In this document: positions 1-11,562 of the stretch, one piece after another
How the letters are laid out: the number at the start of each line of letters is the position of its first letter
Numbering within the stretch: position 1 is the stretch's first letter
DNA from: Tersicoccus sp. Bi-70
Lineage (GTDB): Bacteria > Actinomycetota > Actinomycetes > Actinomycetales > Micrococcaceae
Direction of reading: 5' to 3'
NCBI RefSeq assembly: GCF_001968825.1
Contig: NZ_MIEU01000016.1
Location: 558,001 to 622,000 of the forward strand
Length of the DNA: 64,000 bases
Notes under the pieces: model-generated
What the model saw: the letters and a program-made list of their open reading frames with translations, nothing else
Told to the model about the DNA's origin: nothing
Databases searched by the model: none
Made by a program: the position numbers and the translations under genes

Positions 1-3070
<3,070 letters not shown>

Positions 3071-4447
3071 TCAGGACGCGAGCGCGGTTCCGGTGCCGTC
3101 GACCGTGTTGCCGACGCTGCCGTCGGCGGCACTGCCGCTCGTGCCGATGCCGGCGCCCGCGCTGACCGCGGAGGGCCCGGCGGCGGGGCCGGCACCGAGA
3201 GAGCGCCGGGCGCGGGTGAACAGCCGCGGCTGGTTGACGCCGAGCACCGCGACCGGTTCGCCCGCCCGGTAGTAGCGGGCCAGGAAGGAGCGACCGGCGA
3301 CGCTGCCCTCCTCGATCCGCAGCTCGTCGTGCCCGCTCACGACCCCGGCCACCTGCAGCCGCAGGTCGTACTGGTCGGACCAGAAGTAGGGGGCGCGGCA
3401 GGGACGTCCCGGCGTGTCCAGCAGGACGCCCGCGACGATGCCGGCCCGCTCGACGGCGCCGGTCCAGTGCTCGAGCCGGTGGTGGGTGCCGCGGTACGGG
3501 TCCCACCAGGCCGCACAGTCGCCGACGGCCACGACCCCGTCGACGACGGCTGCAGCACCGCCGGCTCCAGCATCGACGGTTCCAGGATCGATCCTGTCCG
3601 TGTCGGCGTCCTCGGCGGCGAGCGCCCGGCCGGACTCGTCGCACAGCACCCCGCCGTCCGCGGCGAGCCGCAGGCCCGAGCCGGCGAGCCAGCCGGTCGC
3701 GGCCCGGGACCCGATGCCGACGACGACCACGTCGGCCGGCAGCACCGTCCCGTCGGCCAGGCGCAGGGCGGTGACCGCGCCGGGAGGCTCGTCGGCCCGG
3801 CCGGCACGGTCGACGTCGGTGATGCGGGCCGGGGCGATCACGCGGACGCCGTGCGCCCGGTGCTCGGCGGCGAGGAAGTCGCCGATCGGTTCCCCGAGCG
3901 CGCGCCGCAGCGGCACGGCGTCCTGGCTGAGCAGGGTGACGTCCGCGCCGAGGGCCGCCGCGCTGGCCGCGATCTCGGTGCCGATGAACCCGGCCCCGAC
4001 GATCACGAGCCGGCGCCCGTCGCCGAGTTCGGCCCGCAGCCGCTCGGCGTCCGCCATCGTGCGCAGGGTGTGCACGTTCGGCCCGACCGGCAGGAGGGGG
4101 TGGTCGACGGCGTCGGCGCCGGTGGCCAGGACCACGCCGTCGGCGCGCACCGTGGTCCCGTCGGCGAGCCCGACCGTGCGGGTCGCCGCGTCGAGGGAGA
4201 CCGCGGCCGATCCCAGCAGCCACCGGGCTCCCAGGTCCTCGTCCGCCTCCAGCGCCAGGTCCGCCGTCGAGCAGCTGCCGCGCAGGAAGTCCTTCGTCAA
4301 CGGAGGCCGGTCGTAGGGCCGGGCGTGCTCCGCCCCGACCACGGTCAGCTCTCCGCCGAAGCCGCCGGCTCGCAGGGCGCGGGCCGCGCTCAGTCCGGCC
4401 AGGGAGGCTCCGACGATGATGATCGACTGCACACGACCCGCCTTCAT
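3071..4447 (-). CDS. FAD-dependent ferredoxin reductase (BphA4/CamA type)
   Basis: Pyridine-nucleotide-disulfide oxidoreductase family protein of 458 residues that would pass electrons from NAD(P)H to a ferredoxin. An FAD-binding motif is at residues 11-24 (VGASLAGLSAARAL), followed by RPYDRPPLTKDFL, typical of putidaredoxin reductase-like enzymes. A second dinucleotide motif (VIVGAGFIGTEIAASAAALG) lies near residue 150 and an FAD-contacting VGDCAAW near residue 310. It is the first gene of the operon with the Rieske oxygenase. With the divergent Rieske ferredoxin it supplies the electron chain. Known GbcB reductases carry their own plant-type [2Fe-2S] domain, and none is present here. A GTG five codons downstream, preceded by AAGGCGGG, is a credible alternative start. 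The C-terminal 40 residues are Gly/Ser/Ala-rich and probably disordered. Confidence 0.88.
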   Translation of the reverse strand: MKAGRVQSIIIVGASLAGLSAARALRAGGFGGELTVVGAEHARPYDRPPLTKDFLRGSCSTADLALEADEDLGARWLLGSAAVSLDAATRTVGLADGTTVRADGVVLATGADAVDHPLLPVGPNVHTLRTMADAERLRAELGDGRRLVIVGAGFIGTEIAASAAALGADVTLLSQDAVPLRRALGEPIGDFLAAEHRAHGVRVIAPARITDVDRAGRADEPPGAVTALRLADGTVLPADVVVVGIGSRAATGWLAGSGLRLAADGGVLCDESGRALAAEDADTDRIDPGTVDAGAGGAAAVVDGVVAVGDCAAWWDPYRGTHHRLEHWTGAVERAGIVAGVLLDTPGRPCRAPYFWSDQYDLRLQVAGVVSGHDELRIEEGSVAGRSFLARYYRAGEPVAVLGVNQPRLFTRARRSLGAGPAAGPSAVSAGAGIGTSGSAADGSVGNTVDGTGTALAS

Positions 4448-4543
4448 GCACTGGTGCTCTGGGATCGACGGGCCGGCTCCGCAGGTCCCGCGCCGGCCGC
4501 CGATGCGGTCCAGCGTGCCGGTGCGATCGCACGGCTGTCAAGC

Positions 4544-4609
4544 ATTCTCCGAAGTAGAATTGATGTTTCCGCGATCTTGTATATCTGTCACATATTGCTG
4601 ACCTGACAG
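4544..4609. promoter_or_regulatory. Divergent control region with two inverted repeats
   Basis: The 240-base gap between the reductase operon and the divergent ferredoxin gene contains the most A/T-rich stretch of the neighbourhood. Two inverted repeats lie in it: ATTCT-N7-AGAAT (4544-4560) and CTGTCA-N13-TGACAG (4585-4609). An extra GCTGTCA half-site is at 4534-4540. This layout suits a regulator controlling both directions, but no regulator gene lies in the visible cluster and no family can be assigned. Confidence 0.45.
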
Positions 4610-4687
4610 GGGTTGACGGCCCTTTCCCGGACGCGGATGCTGGTCTCGTCATCGGGAGCTCCCGCCGGCCCCGAGAAGGGAGTCACC

Positions 4688-5026
4688 GTGCACCGTGCTT
4701 GCTCACTGGATGAGCTGCTTCCGGGAGAATCGCTGCGCCTGGAGACCAGCCCCCCGATCGCGGTGTTCCGGACCGACGACGGCGACGTGTTCGCCATCGA
4801 CGACACGTGCACCCACCAGGACGCCTCCCTCGCGGACGGCTGGCTGGAGGGATGCGAGGTCGAGTGTCCGCTGCATGCGTCCCGGTTCGACCTGCGCACC
4901 GGTGAGGTCGACGCACCCCCCGCCAAGCGCCCCGTCCGCACCCACCGCGTCGAGGTGGTGGACGGCGTCGTGCTGGTCGAGGAGTCCGCCGAGGCACCCA
5001 ACCTTCCCCCGGGATTGAGCCTGTGA
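4688..5026 (+). CDS. Rieske-type ferredoxin
   Basis: Small [2Fe-2S] electron carrier of 112 residues, of the kind that serves aromatic-ring and N-demethylating oxygenases. Cluster ligands are Cys41, His43, Cys60 and His63 (CTH-X16-CPLH), followed by the usual FDLRTGEV and PVRTHRVEVVDG strands. The GTG start is preferred because GAGAAGGGA precedes it at good spacing and the domain begins there. A TTG 75 bases upstream is in frame but adds a tail unlike the family. The gene faces away from the reductase and oxygenase and probably carries electrons between them, making a three-component system. The BCCT transporter gene follows 81 bases downstream and may be co-transcribed. Confidence 0.87.
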   Translation: MHRACSLDELLPGESLRLETSPPIAVFRTDDGDVFAIDDTCTHQDASLADGWLEGCEVECPLHASRFDLRTGEVDAPPAKRPVRTHRVEVVDGVVLVEESAEAPNLPPGLSL

Positions 5027-5107
5027 GGTCCCCGGGGCGTAACGTCGAGGGACGTCACGGACCCGCGATCACGGGGTGCAGCAGCGCGCCCTCGAGAGGA
5101 AACCTCG

Positions 5108-7018
5108 ATGAGTATCGACCACGACAAGACGACGTCGCCTCCGGGTGACGCCCCACCGGAGGACGTGCCTCCGGTCCTGCTGGACAGCTCCGACTCGGTC
5201 GCCGAGCAGGAGACCGACCTGCTCGACACCCTCAAGCAGACCCGGCGCGAGGCGCGCCGCGGCTTCGCCAACGGGGAGGAGGTGGGCCGGCTCGACCCGT
5301 GGATCATCGGCATCGTCGGCGCGTTCGTCCTCGGCCTGGTGGTCTGGGGCTTCCTGAGCCCCACCAGCCTGTCCTCCGTCGCCTCCGGCGCCCTGACCTG
5401 GGTGCTCGACTCGGCCGGCTGGCTCTATGTGCTGGTGGCCTCCCTGTTCGTCGTCTTCGTCCTGTGGCTCGCGCTCGGCCGGTACGGCCGGATCCCGCTG
5501 GGCCGCGACGGGGAGGCCCCGGAGTTCCGGACCGGGTCCTGGATCTCGATGATGTTCGCGTGCGGCATGGGCATCGGCCTGATGTTCTTCGGGGTCGCCG
5601 AGCCGCTGACCCACTTCGTCACTCCCCCACCGGGCACCGTCGACGGGCAGACCTCCGCGGCGATCCAGACCGCCATGGCCACGTCCCTGTTCCACTGGAC
5701 GTTGCACCCGTGGGCGATCTACGCCGTCGTCGGCATCGCCATCGCCTACAGCACCTTCCGGCTGGGACGGAAGAACCTGCTCTCCGAGGCGTTCGTGCCG
5801 CTGTTCGGCCGCCGCGGCGTCGACGGCTGGGGCGGCAAGGTGATCAACATGCTCGCGATCTTCGCGACGCTGTTCGGCTCCGCCGCCTCGCTCGGCCTCG
5901 GCGCCCTGCAGATCGGCGCCGGGCTGCAGTTCAACGGCGTGATCGGCGAGAGCGCCACCCCGGTGCTCGTGCTCATCATCGCCCTGCTGACCGCCGCCTT
6001 CGTGGCGTCGGCCGTCTCCGGCATCGAGCGCGGCATCCAGTGGCTCGCCAACACCAACTCGGTCCTCGCCGTCATCCTGGCGGTCTTCATCTTCGTCGTG
6101 GGCCCGACGATGTTCATCCTCAACCTCATCCCGGCGGCGGTCGGCGACTACTTTCGGGATCTGGCCGAGATGGCGTCCCGGACCTCCGCCACCGGCGGCG
6201 ACGGGCTGGCCACGTGGCTCTCGGGCTGGACCATCTTCTACTGGGCGTGGTGGATCTCGTGGACGCCCTTCGTCGGGCTGTTCATCGCCCGCATCAGCCG
6301 CGGCCGCACCATCCGGCAGTTCGTCACCGGCGTGCTGCTCGTGCCGTCGGTGATCTCGGTGATCTGGTTCGCCATCTTCGGCGGGACGGCGATCTTCCAG
6401 CTGCAGCAGAACCCGGACGGGGGCCTGGCCGAGGCGATCAGCGACTCCAGCTCGACGATCTACGTGATGTTCCAGAACCTGAACCTGGCGCCCGGGCTGC
6501 TCGGGGCCCTGGTCATCCTGGCGATGGTCCTGACCGCGATCTTCTTCGTGACCGGCGCGGACTCGGCGTCGATCGTCATGGGGTCGCTGTCCTCCAACGG
6601 CACCATGGAGCCGAAGAAGCCGCTCGTCGTGTTCTGGGGTGTGCTGATGGGCGCCGTCGCGGCCGTCATGCTCCTGGCCGGTGGCGACAAACCCGACGAG
6701 GCCCTGACCGGCCTGCAGAACATCACGATCGTCTCGTCGCTGCCGTTCGTGATCGTGATGATCCTGCTGTGCGTGGCCCTGGTGAAGGACCTCCAGCGGG
6801 ACCCGATCTGGTTGCGCCGGCAGCTCTCCGAGTCGATCCTGCGGCGGACCATCCGCGACGGGGTCGAGGAGCACGGGCACCAGAAGTTCGACCTGGTCAC
6901 CCGCCGGTCCGATGCCCCGGAGACCGGCAGCTTCCCCGCCGTCGACGCGACCGCCGGCGGCGAGCCGATCTACACCAGGCGCAGCCGGCGCGTCCGCTTC
7001 CCCTGGCAGCGGGACTGA
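5108..7018 (+). CDS. BCCT-family betaine/carnitine/choline transporter
   Basis: Secondary transporter of 636 residues with about 12 membrane segments starting near residue 60. Family marks are ACGMGIGLMFFGVAEPLTHF and the tryptophan-rich segment WTIFYWAWWISWTPFVGLFI, which in BetP-like proteins lines the substrate box. It would bring a quaternary amine such as glycine betaine into the cell, probably with sodium. The N-terminal 60 residues are acidic and cytoplasmic, and the C-terminus ends in a basic stretch (RRSRRVRFPWQRD). In BetP the tails sense osmotic stress, but here that is only an inference. The ATG follows AGAGGAAA. It lies beside genes for betaine breakdown, so a catabolic as well as an osmoprotective role is likely. 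A strong hairpin follows the stop. Confidence 0.92.
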   Translation: MSIDHDKTTSPPGDAPPEDVPPVLLDSSDSVAEQETDLLDTLKQTRREARRGFANGEEVGRLDPWIIGIVGAFVLGLVVWGFLSPTSLSSVASGALTWVLDSAGWLYVLVASLFVVFVLWLALGRYGRIPLGRDGEAPEFRTGSWISMMFACGMGIGLMFFGVAEPLTHFVTPPPGTVDGQTSAAIQTAMATSLFHWTLHPWAIYAVVGIAIAYSTFRLGRKNLLSEAFVPLFGRRGVDGWGGKVINMLAIFATLFGSAASLGLGALQIGAGLQFNGVIGESATPVLVLIIALLTAAFVASAVSGIERGIQWLANTNSVLAVILAVFIFVVGPTMFILNLIPAAVGDYFRDLAEMASRTSATGGDGLATWLSGWTIFYWAWWISWTPFVGLFIARISRGRTIRQFVTGVLLVPSVISVIWFAIFGGTAIFQLQQNPDGGLAEAISDSSSTIYVMFQNLNLAPGLLGALVILAMVLTAIFFVTGADSASIVMGSLSSNGTMEPKKPLVVFWGVLMGAVAAVMLLAGGDKPDEALTGLQNITIVSSLPFVIVMILLCVALVKDLQRDPIWLRRQLSESILRRTIRDGVEEHGHQKFDLVTRRSDAPETGSFPAVDATAGGEPIYTRRSRRVRFPWQRD

Positions 7019-7040
7019 CAACGGCGGATCCGACGGACGA

Positions 7041-7075
7041 CGAAGGGCGGTCACCCTCGAGGTGACCGCCCTTCG
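7041..7075. terminator. Bidirectional hairpin terminator
   Basis: A perfect 15-bp stem (CGAAGGGCGGTCACC with its complement) closes a CTCGA loop between the convergent BCCT transporter and flavin monooxygenase genes. There is no clear T-tract, as is common in high-GC actinobacteria. Confidence 0.8.
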
Positions 7076-7095
7076 TGCTGGTGGTGCTGCCGTGC

Positions 7096-8478
7096 TCAGA
7101 CGCGGGCGCGCCGGAAGCCGGCCCCGTGGTGGTCTGCGGGCAGGGACGGGCCGGCACCGGAGAGCGTCTCGCGCAGTGTCGCCCCGGGCCGCGGTGGCTC
7201 GAGCAGGCCGCGCCGGAACAGTTCGGGGCTGACCCGGCGGACGAACGACTCCGTGTCCGCCGGCCGCACCGCGGAGATGACGTTGAACCCGTCGACGTCG
7301 GCCTCGGCCACCCACCGCTCCAGTTCGTCGGCCACCGTGCTGCCCGACCCGGTGATCACCGGGCCGCGGCCGCCGATCCCGACGAACTCCGCCAGGCGGC
7401 GCGGCGTCCAGCGGGCGTCCGCGTCCAGCTTCGTGAAGGCGGCGAGCGCGGACTGGTTGGCGTCGGTGACGGCGTGCGTCAGCGGGGCGTCCGGGTCGGC
7501 CGTGGACAGGTCGACCCCGGTCCAGCCGGCGAACAGCGCCAGCGCCGCCTCGACGTCGATGTACGGCCGGTAGCTCTCCAGCCGCTCCCGGGCCGCGTCG
7601 TCCGTGCGGTCGGCGATCACGGTGACACCGGCGAGGATCTTGACGCTGCGCGGGTCGCGCCCGGCGGCGGCGATCTCCTCCCGGATGGTCCGCACCCAGC
7701 CGGCGACGACCTGCGGGGTGTGCCCGATCAGGAAGATGGCCTCCGCGTGCCGGGCGGCGAACCGCTGCCCGCGGGAGGAGGCGCCGGCCTGGAACAGGAA
7801 CGGGGTGCCCTGCGGGGAGGGCTCGACGAGTGCCGGGCCCGGGACGGTGAACGCCTCACCGTCGTGCGTGGCGCCGTGGACGCCCGCCGGGTCGGTGTAG
7901 ACGCCGGACTCCCGGTCGCGGCGCACCGCGCCGGGGTCGAAGGTGCCCTCCCACAGCTGGTAGAGCACGTCGAGGTACTCCTCGGCCCGCTCGTACCGCG
8001 CGTCGTGACCGAGCTGCCGGTCCAGCCCCAGGTTGCGGGCGGCGGAATCCTGGTAGGAGGTGACGATGTTCCAGGCCAGCCGGCCCCGGGTGACGTGGTC
8101 CAGGGTGCTCAGGCGGCGGGCGAGCAGGTACGGGTGCTCGTAGCCGGTGGACGCGGTGACGCCGAAGCCGAGCCGCGTGGTGGCCTGTGCGAGCGCGGGC
8201 ACCAACACGGTCGGGTCCAGCAGGGGGAACTGCACCCCACCGCGAACCGCCTCGTCGGCGTCGCCCCGGTACACGTCGTACTGGCCGAGCACGTCCGCGA
8301 AGAACAGGTTGTGGAAGCCGCCCTGCTCCAGGGTCTGCGCGAGCTGCACCCAGTAGGCGATGTCGGTGTACTCGCTGCTGCGGTCCTCCGGGTGGCGCCA
8401 CAGGCCCGGGCTCTGGTGCACCGGGGTGGGCATGTCGAAGGCGCTGAGCAGGATGGGTCGGGTGGAGCTCTCAGGCAC
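7096..8478 (-). CDS. LLM-class flavin-dependent monooxygenase (NtaA/SnaA/DszA type)
   Basis: FMNH2-dependent luciferase-like monooxygenase of 460 residues, the usual length for the NtaA/SnaA/DszA subfamily. Recognisable parts are the N-terminal LSAFDMPTPVHQSPGLWRHP, FADVLGQYDVYRGD near residue 60, GRLAWNIVTSYQDSAARNLG near residue 130 and FLFQAGASSRGQRFAARHAE near residue 230. Members oxidise small organics such as nitrilotriacetate or organosulfur compounds and need a separate flavin reductase, none of which is nearby. The start lies inside the end of the upstream MFS gene (8-base overlap), so the two are co-translated and the transporter probably imports the substrate. The substrate itself cannot be told. 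Confidence 0.85.
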   Translation of the reverse strand: MPESSTRPILLSAFDMPTPVHQSPGLWRHPEDRSSEYTDIAYWVQLAQTLEQGGFHNLFFADVLGQYDVYRGDADEAVRGGVQFPLLDPTVLVPALAQATTRLGFGVTASTGYEHPYLLARRLSTLDHVTRGRLAWNIVTSYQDSAARNLGLDRQLGHDARYERAEEYLDVLYQLWEGTFDPGAVRRDRESGVYTDPAGVHGATHDGEAFTVPGPALVEPSPQGTPFLFQAGASSRGQRFAARHAEAIFLIGHTPQVVAGWVRTIREEIAAAGRDPRSVKILAGVTVIADRTDDAARERLESYRPYIDVEAALALFAGWTGVDLSTADPDAPLTHAVTDANQSALAAFTKLDADARWTPRRLAEFVGIGGRGPVITGSGSTVADELERWVAEADVDGFNVISAVRPADTESFVRRVSPELFRRGLLEPPRPGATLRETLSGAGPSLPADHHGAGFRRARV

Positions 8479-9889
8479 GGCTGTACCCCTTCGTCTCGGC
8501 GGTCTCGGCGGTCTCGGTCGGTGTCGCGGTCGCGCTCGCCGTCGTCGGGACGGCGACCGGTGCGGCGTCGGTCGGTGCGTCGGCGTCCAGGCTCAGCCCG
8601 GTGCGACGGGCGTCGCCGACCGGATCCGCCGCGGCCACCGCGGAGATGACACTGACGACCGCGAGCACGCTGATGTAGGCGCAGATCAGCCACGGCGCGT
8701 TGCCGCCGAGGGCGAGCAGGCCCGCCGCGATGAACGGCGTCAGGCCACCCGAGAGGATCGTGCCCACCTGGTAGCCCAGGCTCACCCCGCTGTAGCGCAC
8801 GTGCACCGGGAACTGCTCGGCGAACCATGCCGCCTGCGGCCCGTAGATGGAGTCGTGGATGCCGTTCATCGCCAGGATGTAGACCAGCGGCAGCAGCGCG
8901 AGCGGACCGCTGTCCAGGAACACGAAGTAGGGCCAGACGAGCACGCCGCCCAGCGCCGCGGAGATCAGGCTGATGCGGCGCCGACCCCACCGGTCGGAGA
9001 GGTTGCCCCAGAACGGCCCGGACAGCAGCCCCAGCGCGGAGCAGATCAGCACGGCCGCGAGAACGCTGCCGGCGTCGCCGCGCTTCGCGCTGACGTAGGT
9101 CAGCGTGTACACGGTCAGGATCGAGTAGATGGCCGGCTGCACCAGCCGCTGCCCGATGGCGACGAGCACGCCGCGGCGGTGATGGCGCAGCACCTCGCGG
9201 ACCGGGGCGTGGGCGGTGTTCTCGGCGGCGCGCAGCTCCGCGAACTCGGGGGCGTCCTTCACCCCGAGGCGGATCCACAGGCCGACGGCCACGAGGACGG
9301 CGCTGGCCAGGAAGGGCAGGCGCCACCCCCAGACCAGGAACGCCTGCTCGCCGACCGCCGCACGGGTGCCCGCGAACGCCGAGGTGGCCAGCAGCATCCC
9401 GGCGGCCGAACCGATCTGGGTGAAGCTGCCGAAGAAGCCGCGGTGCCGGGCGGGGGCGTGCTCGACGGAGAGCAGGGCGGAGCCGCCCCACTCCGCACCG
9501 GCGGAGAGGCCCTGCGCCAGACGCAGCACGATCAGGGCGACGACGGTGAACCAGCCCCCGACGGAGAAGGCCGGGAGCAGCCCGATCCCCGTCGTCGCGA
9601 CCCCCATGGTGAGCAGCGAGATCACGAGCAGCGACTTGCGTCCGATCCGGTCGCCCAGGTGCCCGGCGATGATGCCGCCGATCGGGCGGAAGAAGAAGGC
9701 GATGGCGAACGTCGCGAAGGAGGCGAGGATGCCGCCCAGCGCCGAGCCCTGCGGGAAGAACTGGGTGGAGAAGATCAGGGCAGCGGCGGTGCCGTAGAGG
9801 TAGAAGTCGTACCACTCGATGGTGGTGCCGACGAATGCCGATCCGAGGACGCGCTTGCGGGTGAGCGCGCTCCTGCTGGCCTGGAGCAT
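8471..9889 (-). CDS. MFS transporter, metabolite:H+ symporter (MHS/ProP-like)
   Basis: Major facilitator protein of 472 residues with about 12 membrane spans. TIEWYDFYLYGTAAALIF at the first span and FRPIGGIIAGHLGDRIGRK between spans 2 and 3 are characteristic of the MHS subgroup (ProP, ShiA, KgtP), which imports organic acids, betaines or aromatic acids with protons. The ATG is chosen because AGGGAGA lies just upstream and the first span starts at once. An in-frame ATG 67 codons further up would add an arginine-rich tail with no family match. It overlaps the start of the flavin monooxygenase gene and likely feeds it. The C-terminal 45 residues are Ala/Thr/Asp-rich and low complexity. Confidence 0.87.
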   Translation of the reverse strand: MLQASRSALTRKRVLGSAFVGTTIEWYDFYLYGTAAALIFSTQFFPQGSALGGILASFATFAIAFFFRPIGGIIAGHLGDRIGRKSLLVISLLTMGVATTGIGLLPAFSVGGWFTVVALIVLRLAQGLSAGAEWGGSALLSVEHAPARHRGFFGSFTQIGSAAGMLLATSAFAGTRAAVGEQAFLVWGWRLPFLASAVLVAVGLWIRLGVKDAPEFAELRAAENTAHAPVREVLRHHRRGVLVAIGQRLVQPAIYSILTVYTLTYVSAKRGDAGSVLAAVLICSALGLLSGPFWGNLSDRWGRRRISLISAALGGVLVWPYFVFLDSGPLALLPLVYILAMNGIHDSIYGPQAAWFAEQFPVHVRYSGVSLGYQVGTILSGGLTPFIAAGLLALGGNAPWLICAYISVLAVVSVISAVAAADPVGDARRTGLSLDADAPTDAAPVAVPTTASATATPTETAETAETKGYSRA

Positions 9890-10181
9890 GGTTTCTCCCT
9901 GGGGAGTCCGGGCGTGCCCGTCAGGCCGCCATCCTTGCCCACGGCGTTGGCGCGCGGGCCGAATCGTCACCTGGGGCACCCCGCGACAGCGGCGAGGGTT
10001 GCCGTCCAGCCGGCCAGGGCCGCGTGGCTGGAACTCATGATTCTTCGTGCGCCACGCTAGACGCCGACGGCGGCCGGCCGCGACCGGCACCCGTCACGTT
10101 TCGTCATTCGCTGCGCGTCCGCCACCATGCCCCGGAACGACGACCAGGCCCTGCGAACGGCCAAGCCCTGCGAACGACGAC
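9890..10181. other. Intergenic region upstream of the MHS transporter
   Basis: No gene is convincing here. The stretch carries the ribosome binding site and presumably the promoter of the transporter-monooxygenase operon; TAGCGT within GTCTAGCGTGGCGC (minus strand) could be a -10 box. Two direct copies of CCCTGCGAACG lie just before the downstream terminator. Confidence 0.4.
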
Positions 10182-10210
10182 GGCCCGCCCCCGGATCACG
10201 GGGACGGGCC
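10182..10210 (-). terminator. Hairpin terminator of the FAH-family gene
   Basis: GGCCCGCCCCCG pairs with CGGGGACGGGCC (one mismatch) about 15 bases after the stop of the FAH-family gene. Nearly the same sequence recurs after the protease and sucD genes. Confidence 0.7.
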
Positions 10211-10225
10211 GCTGACGGCGACGTC

Positions 10226-11086
10226 TCAGCGCACGAAGCGCTGCGTGATGGTGCCGATCCCCTCGATCTCGGTGGTCAGCGTCTCGCCGGCGCGCAGGAA
10301 GCGCGGCGGCTTCATGCCGGCCCCGACACCCGGCGGCGTACCGGTGAAGATGAGGTCGCCGGGCAGCAGGTCCAGCGTCGCCGACAGCCGGGCGACCAGA
10401 TCGGCGACCCCGAACACCAGCTGGTCCGTGTTGCCGTCCTGCACCCGGCTCTCCTGCCCGTCCTCCCCCACGATGGTCGCGGTGACGGCCAGGGCGGCGG
10501 GGTCCGCGAACTCGTCGAGCGTCACGACGGCCGGTCCGGTCGGGGCGAAGGAGGCGAAGGACTTGCCCATGCTGAACTGGGCCGGCTCGCCCTCCCACTG
10601 GACGGTCCGCTCGGAGAGGTCCTGACCCACGGTGAAGCCCGCGATCCGGTCCAGCGCCTCGGCCTCGGGGATGTCGCGGCCGCCGCGGCCGATCACCACG
10701 ACCAGCTCCGCCTCCCAGTCGACCGTGTCGCCGGGCAGGGACACCTCGACGTCGGGCCCCGCGATCGAGGAGGCGAACTTGGTGAAGACGACGGGCTTCT
10801 CGGGCAGGGCGAGACCCGACTCGGCGGCGTGGTCGGCGTAGTTCAGGCCGACGCCGATCACCTGCCGGGGCCGGGGCGACGGCGCGGCCAGGCGCTGCGG
10901 GTCGAATGGTTGGGCTGCCTCGTGACCGGCGACGTCGACGGTGTCGGCCCACGCCCGCAGGTCGTCCCACCGGTCGAACACGAGGCTCGGGTCCGCCGGG
11001 AAGCGCCCGTCGCTCGCCGTGGCGATGTCGAGGGCGCGATCGGCCTGGAGCAGGACGGCGCGACCGTCGAGGTTGGCGAAGCGCAT
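10226..11086 (-). CDS. Fumarylacetoacetate hydrolase (FAH) family protein
   Basis: Probable metal-dependent C-C hydrolase or decarboxylase/isomerase of 286 residues. The FAH fold is shown by VIGVGLNYADHAAESG near residue 80, PVVFTKFASSIAGPDVEV near 98, the metal-binding DWEAELVVVIGRG near 123 and GDLIFTGTPPGVGAGMKPPR near 245. Asp123, Glu125 and the Glu of QWEGEPAQFS are likely ligands. Relatives act late in the breakdown of gentisate, homogentisate or homoprotocatechuate. AAGGAACGC precedes the ATG. It lies 60 bases downstream of the remnant of an FAD aromatic monooxygenase, so it was probably the second gene of a small aromatic-degradation operon whose first gene has been lost. The exact substrate is unknown. 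Confidence 0.87.
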   Translation of the reverse strand: MRFANLDGRAVLLQADRALDIATASDGRFPADPSLVFDRWDDLRAWADTVDVAGHEAAQPFDPQRLAAPSPRPRQVIGVGLNYADHAAESGLALPEKPVVFTKFASSIAGPDVEVSLPGDTVDWEAELVVVIGRGGRDIPEAEALDRIAGFTVGQDLSERTVQWEGEPAQFSMGKSFASFAPTGPAVVTLDEFADPAALAVTATIVGEDGQESRVQDGNTDQLVFGVADLVARLSATLDLLPGDLIFTGTPPGVGAGMKPPRFLRAGETLTTEIEGIGTITQRFVR

Positions 11087-11146
11087 GGCGTTCCTTCCGC
11101 TGGGGTGAGTCGAGATGGTGATGCAGGGACGGACGGGTCGGCGTGG

Positions 11147-11491
11147 TCAGGGCACGGTGGGCAGCACGCCGGTGACGGCGTCGTCCAGGACGGGGACGGG
11201 GTCGGCCGACACGGGGCCGATCCAGGCGATGTGTTGGTCGGGCCGGACGAGCACGGCGGCATCGCCCGCGATCGCGGCGAACCCGTGCCGGCGCGGGTCG
11301 ACGATCGTCAGCGGCAGGCCGCGCCGGTCCGCGTCCCGCCGCCAGGGCTCGGTGTCGATCCGATCGCCGCCGGCGTCGGTGCTCAGGAGCGTGTATCCGG
11401 TGCCCAGCAGGTCGAACAGGGAGGCGACATCGCGGCCACTGCCCGCCTCAACGACGCCCTGCGGCCCGAGCCCGCGCTGGCGCGGGCGAGG
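11147..11491 (-). pseudogene. 3' remnant of an FAD-binding aromatic monooxygenase
   Basis: About 115 codons are open between two in-frame stops and no usable ATG, GTG or TTG occurs in the first 40. The translation contains LFDLLGTGYTLLSTDAGG, RGLPLTIVDPRRHG and AAVLVRPDQHIAWIG, which is how the C-terminal thioredoxin-like domain of phenol hydroxylase or MhpA-type FAD monooxygenases reads. Those enzymes run to about 500-550 residues with the FAD domain first, and nothing of that domain is found upstream, where a terminator and the protease gene follow immediately. The remnant precedes the FAH-family gene in the same direction, an arrangement usual in aromatic operons. A deletion that removed the first three quarters of the gene is the simplest reading. 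Confidence 0.72.
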
Positions 11492-11502
11492 TCAGCCCAC
11501 TG

Positions 11503-11547
11503 ACGACGACGGCCCGCCCCGGGTGACCGGGAGCGGGCCGTCGTCGT
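11503..11547 (-). terminator. Hairpin terminator after the LGFP protease gene
   Basis: A perfect 15-bp stem (ACGACGACGGCCCGC and its complement), extended by inner CCCGG/CCGGG pairing, lies 15 bases after the protease stop. Confidence 0.75.
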
Positions 11548-11562
11548 GCGTGCTGAGTGCGG

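Noticed and set aside
4613-4687. Longer Rieske ferredoxin from a TTG start
   Set aside because: The added 25 residues match nothing in the family, and the downstream GTG has a good ribosome site.
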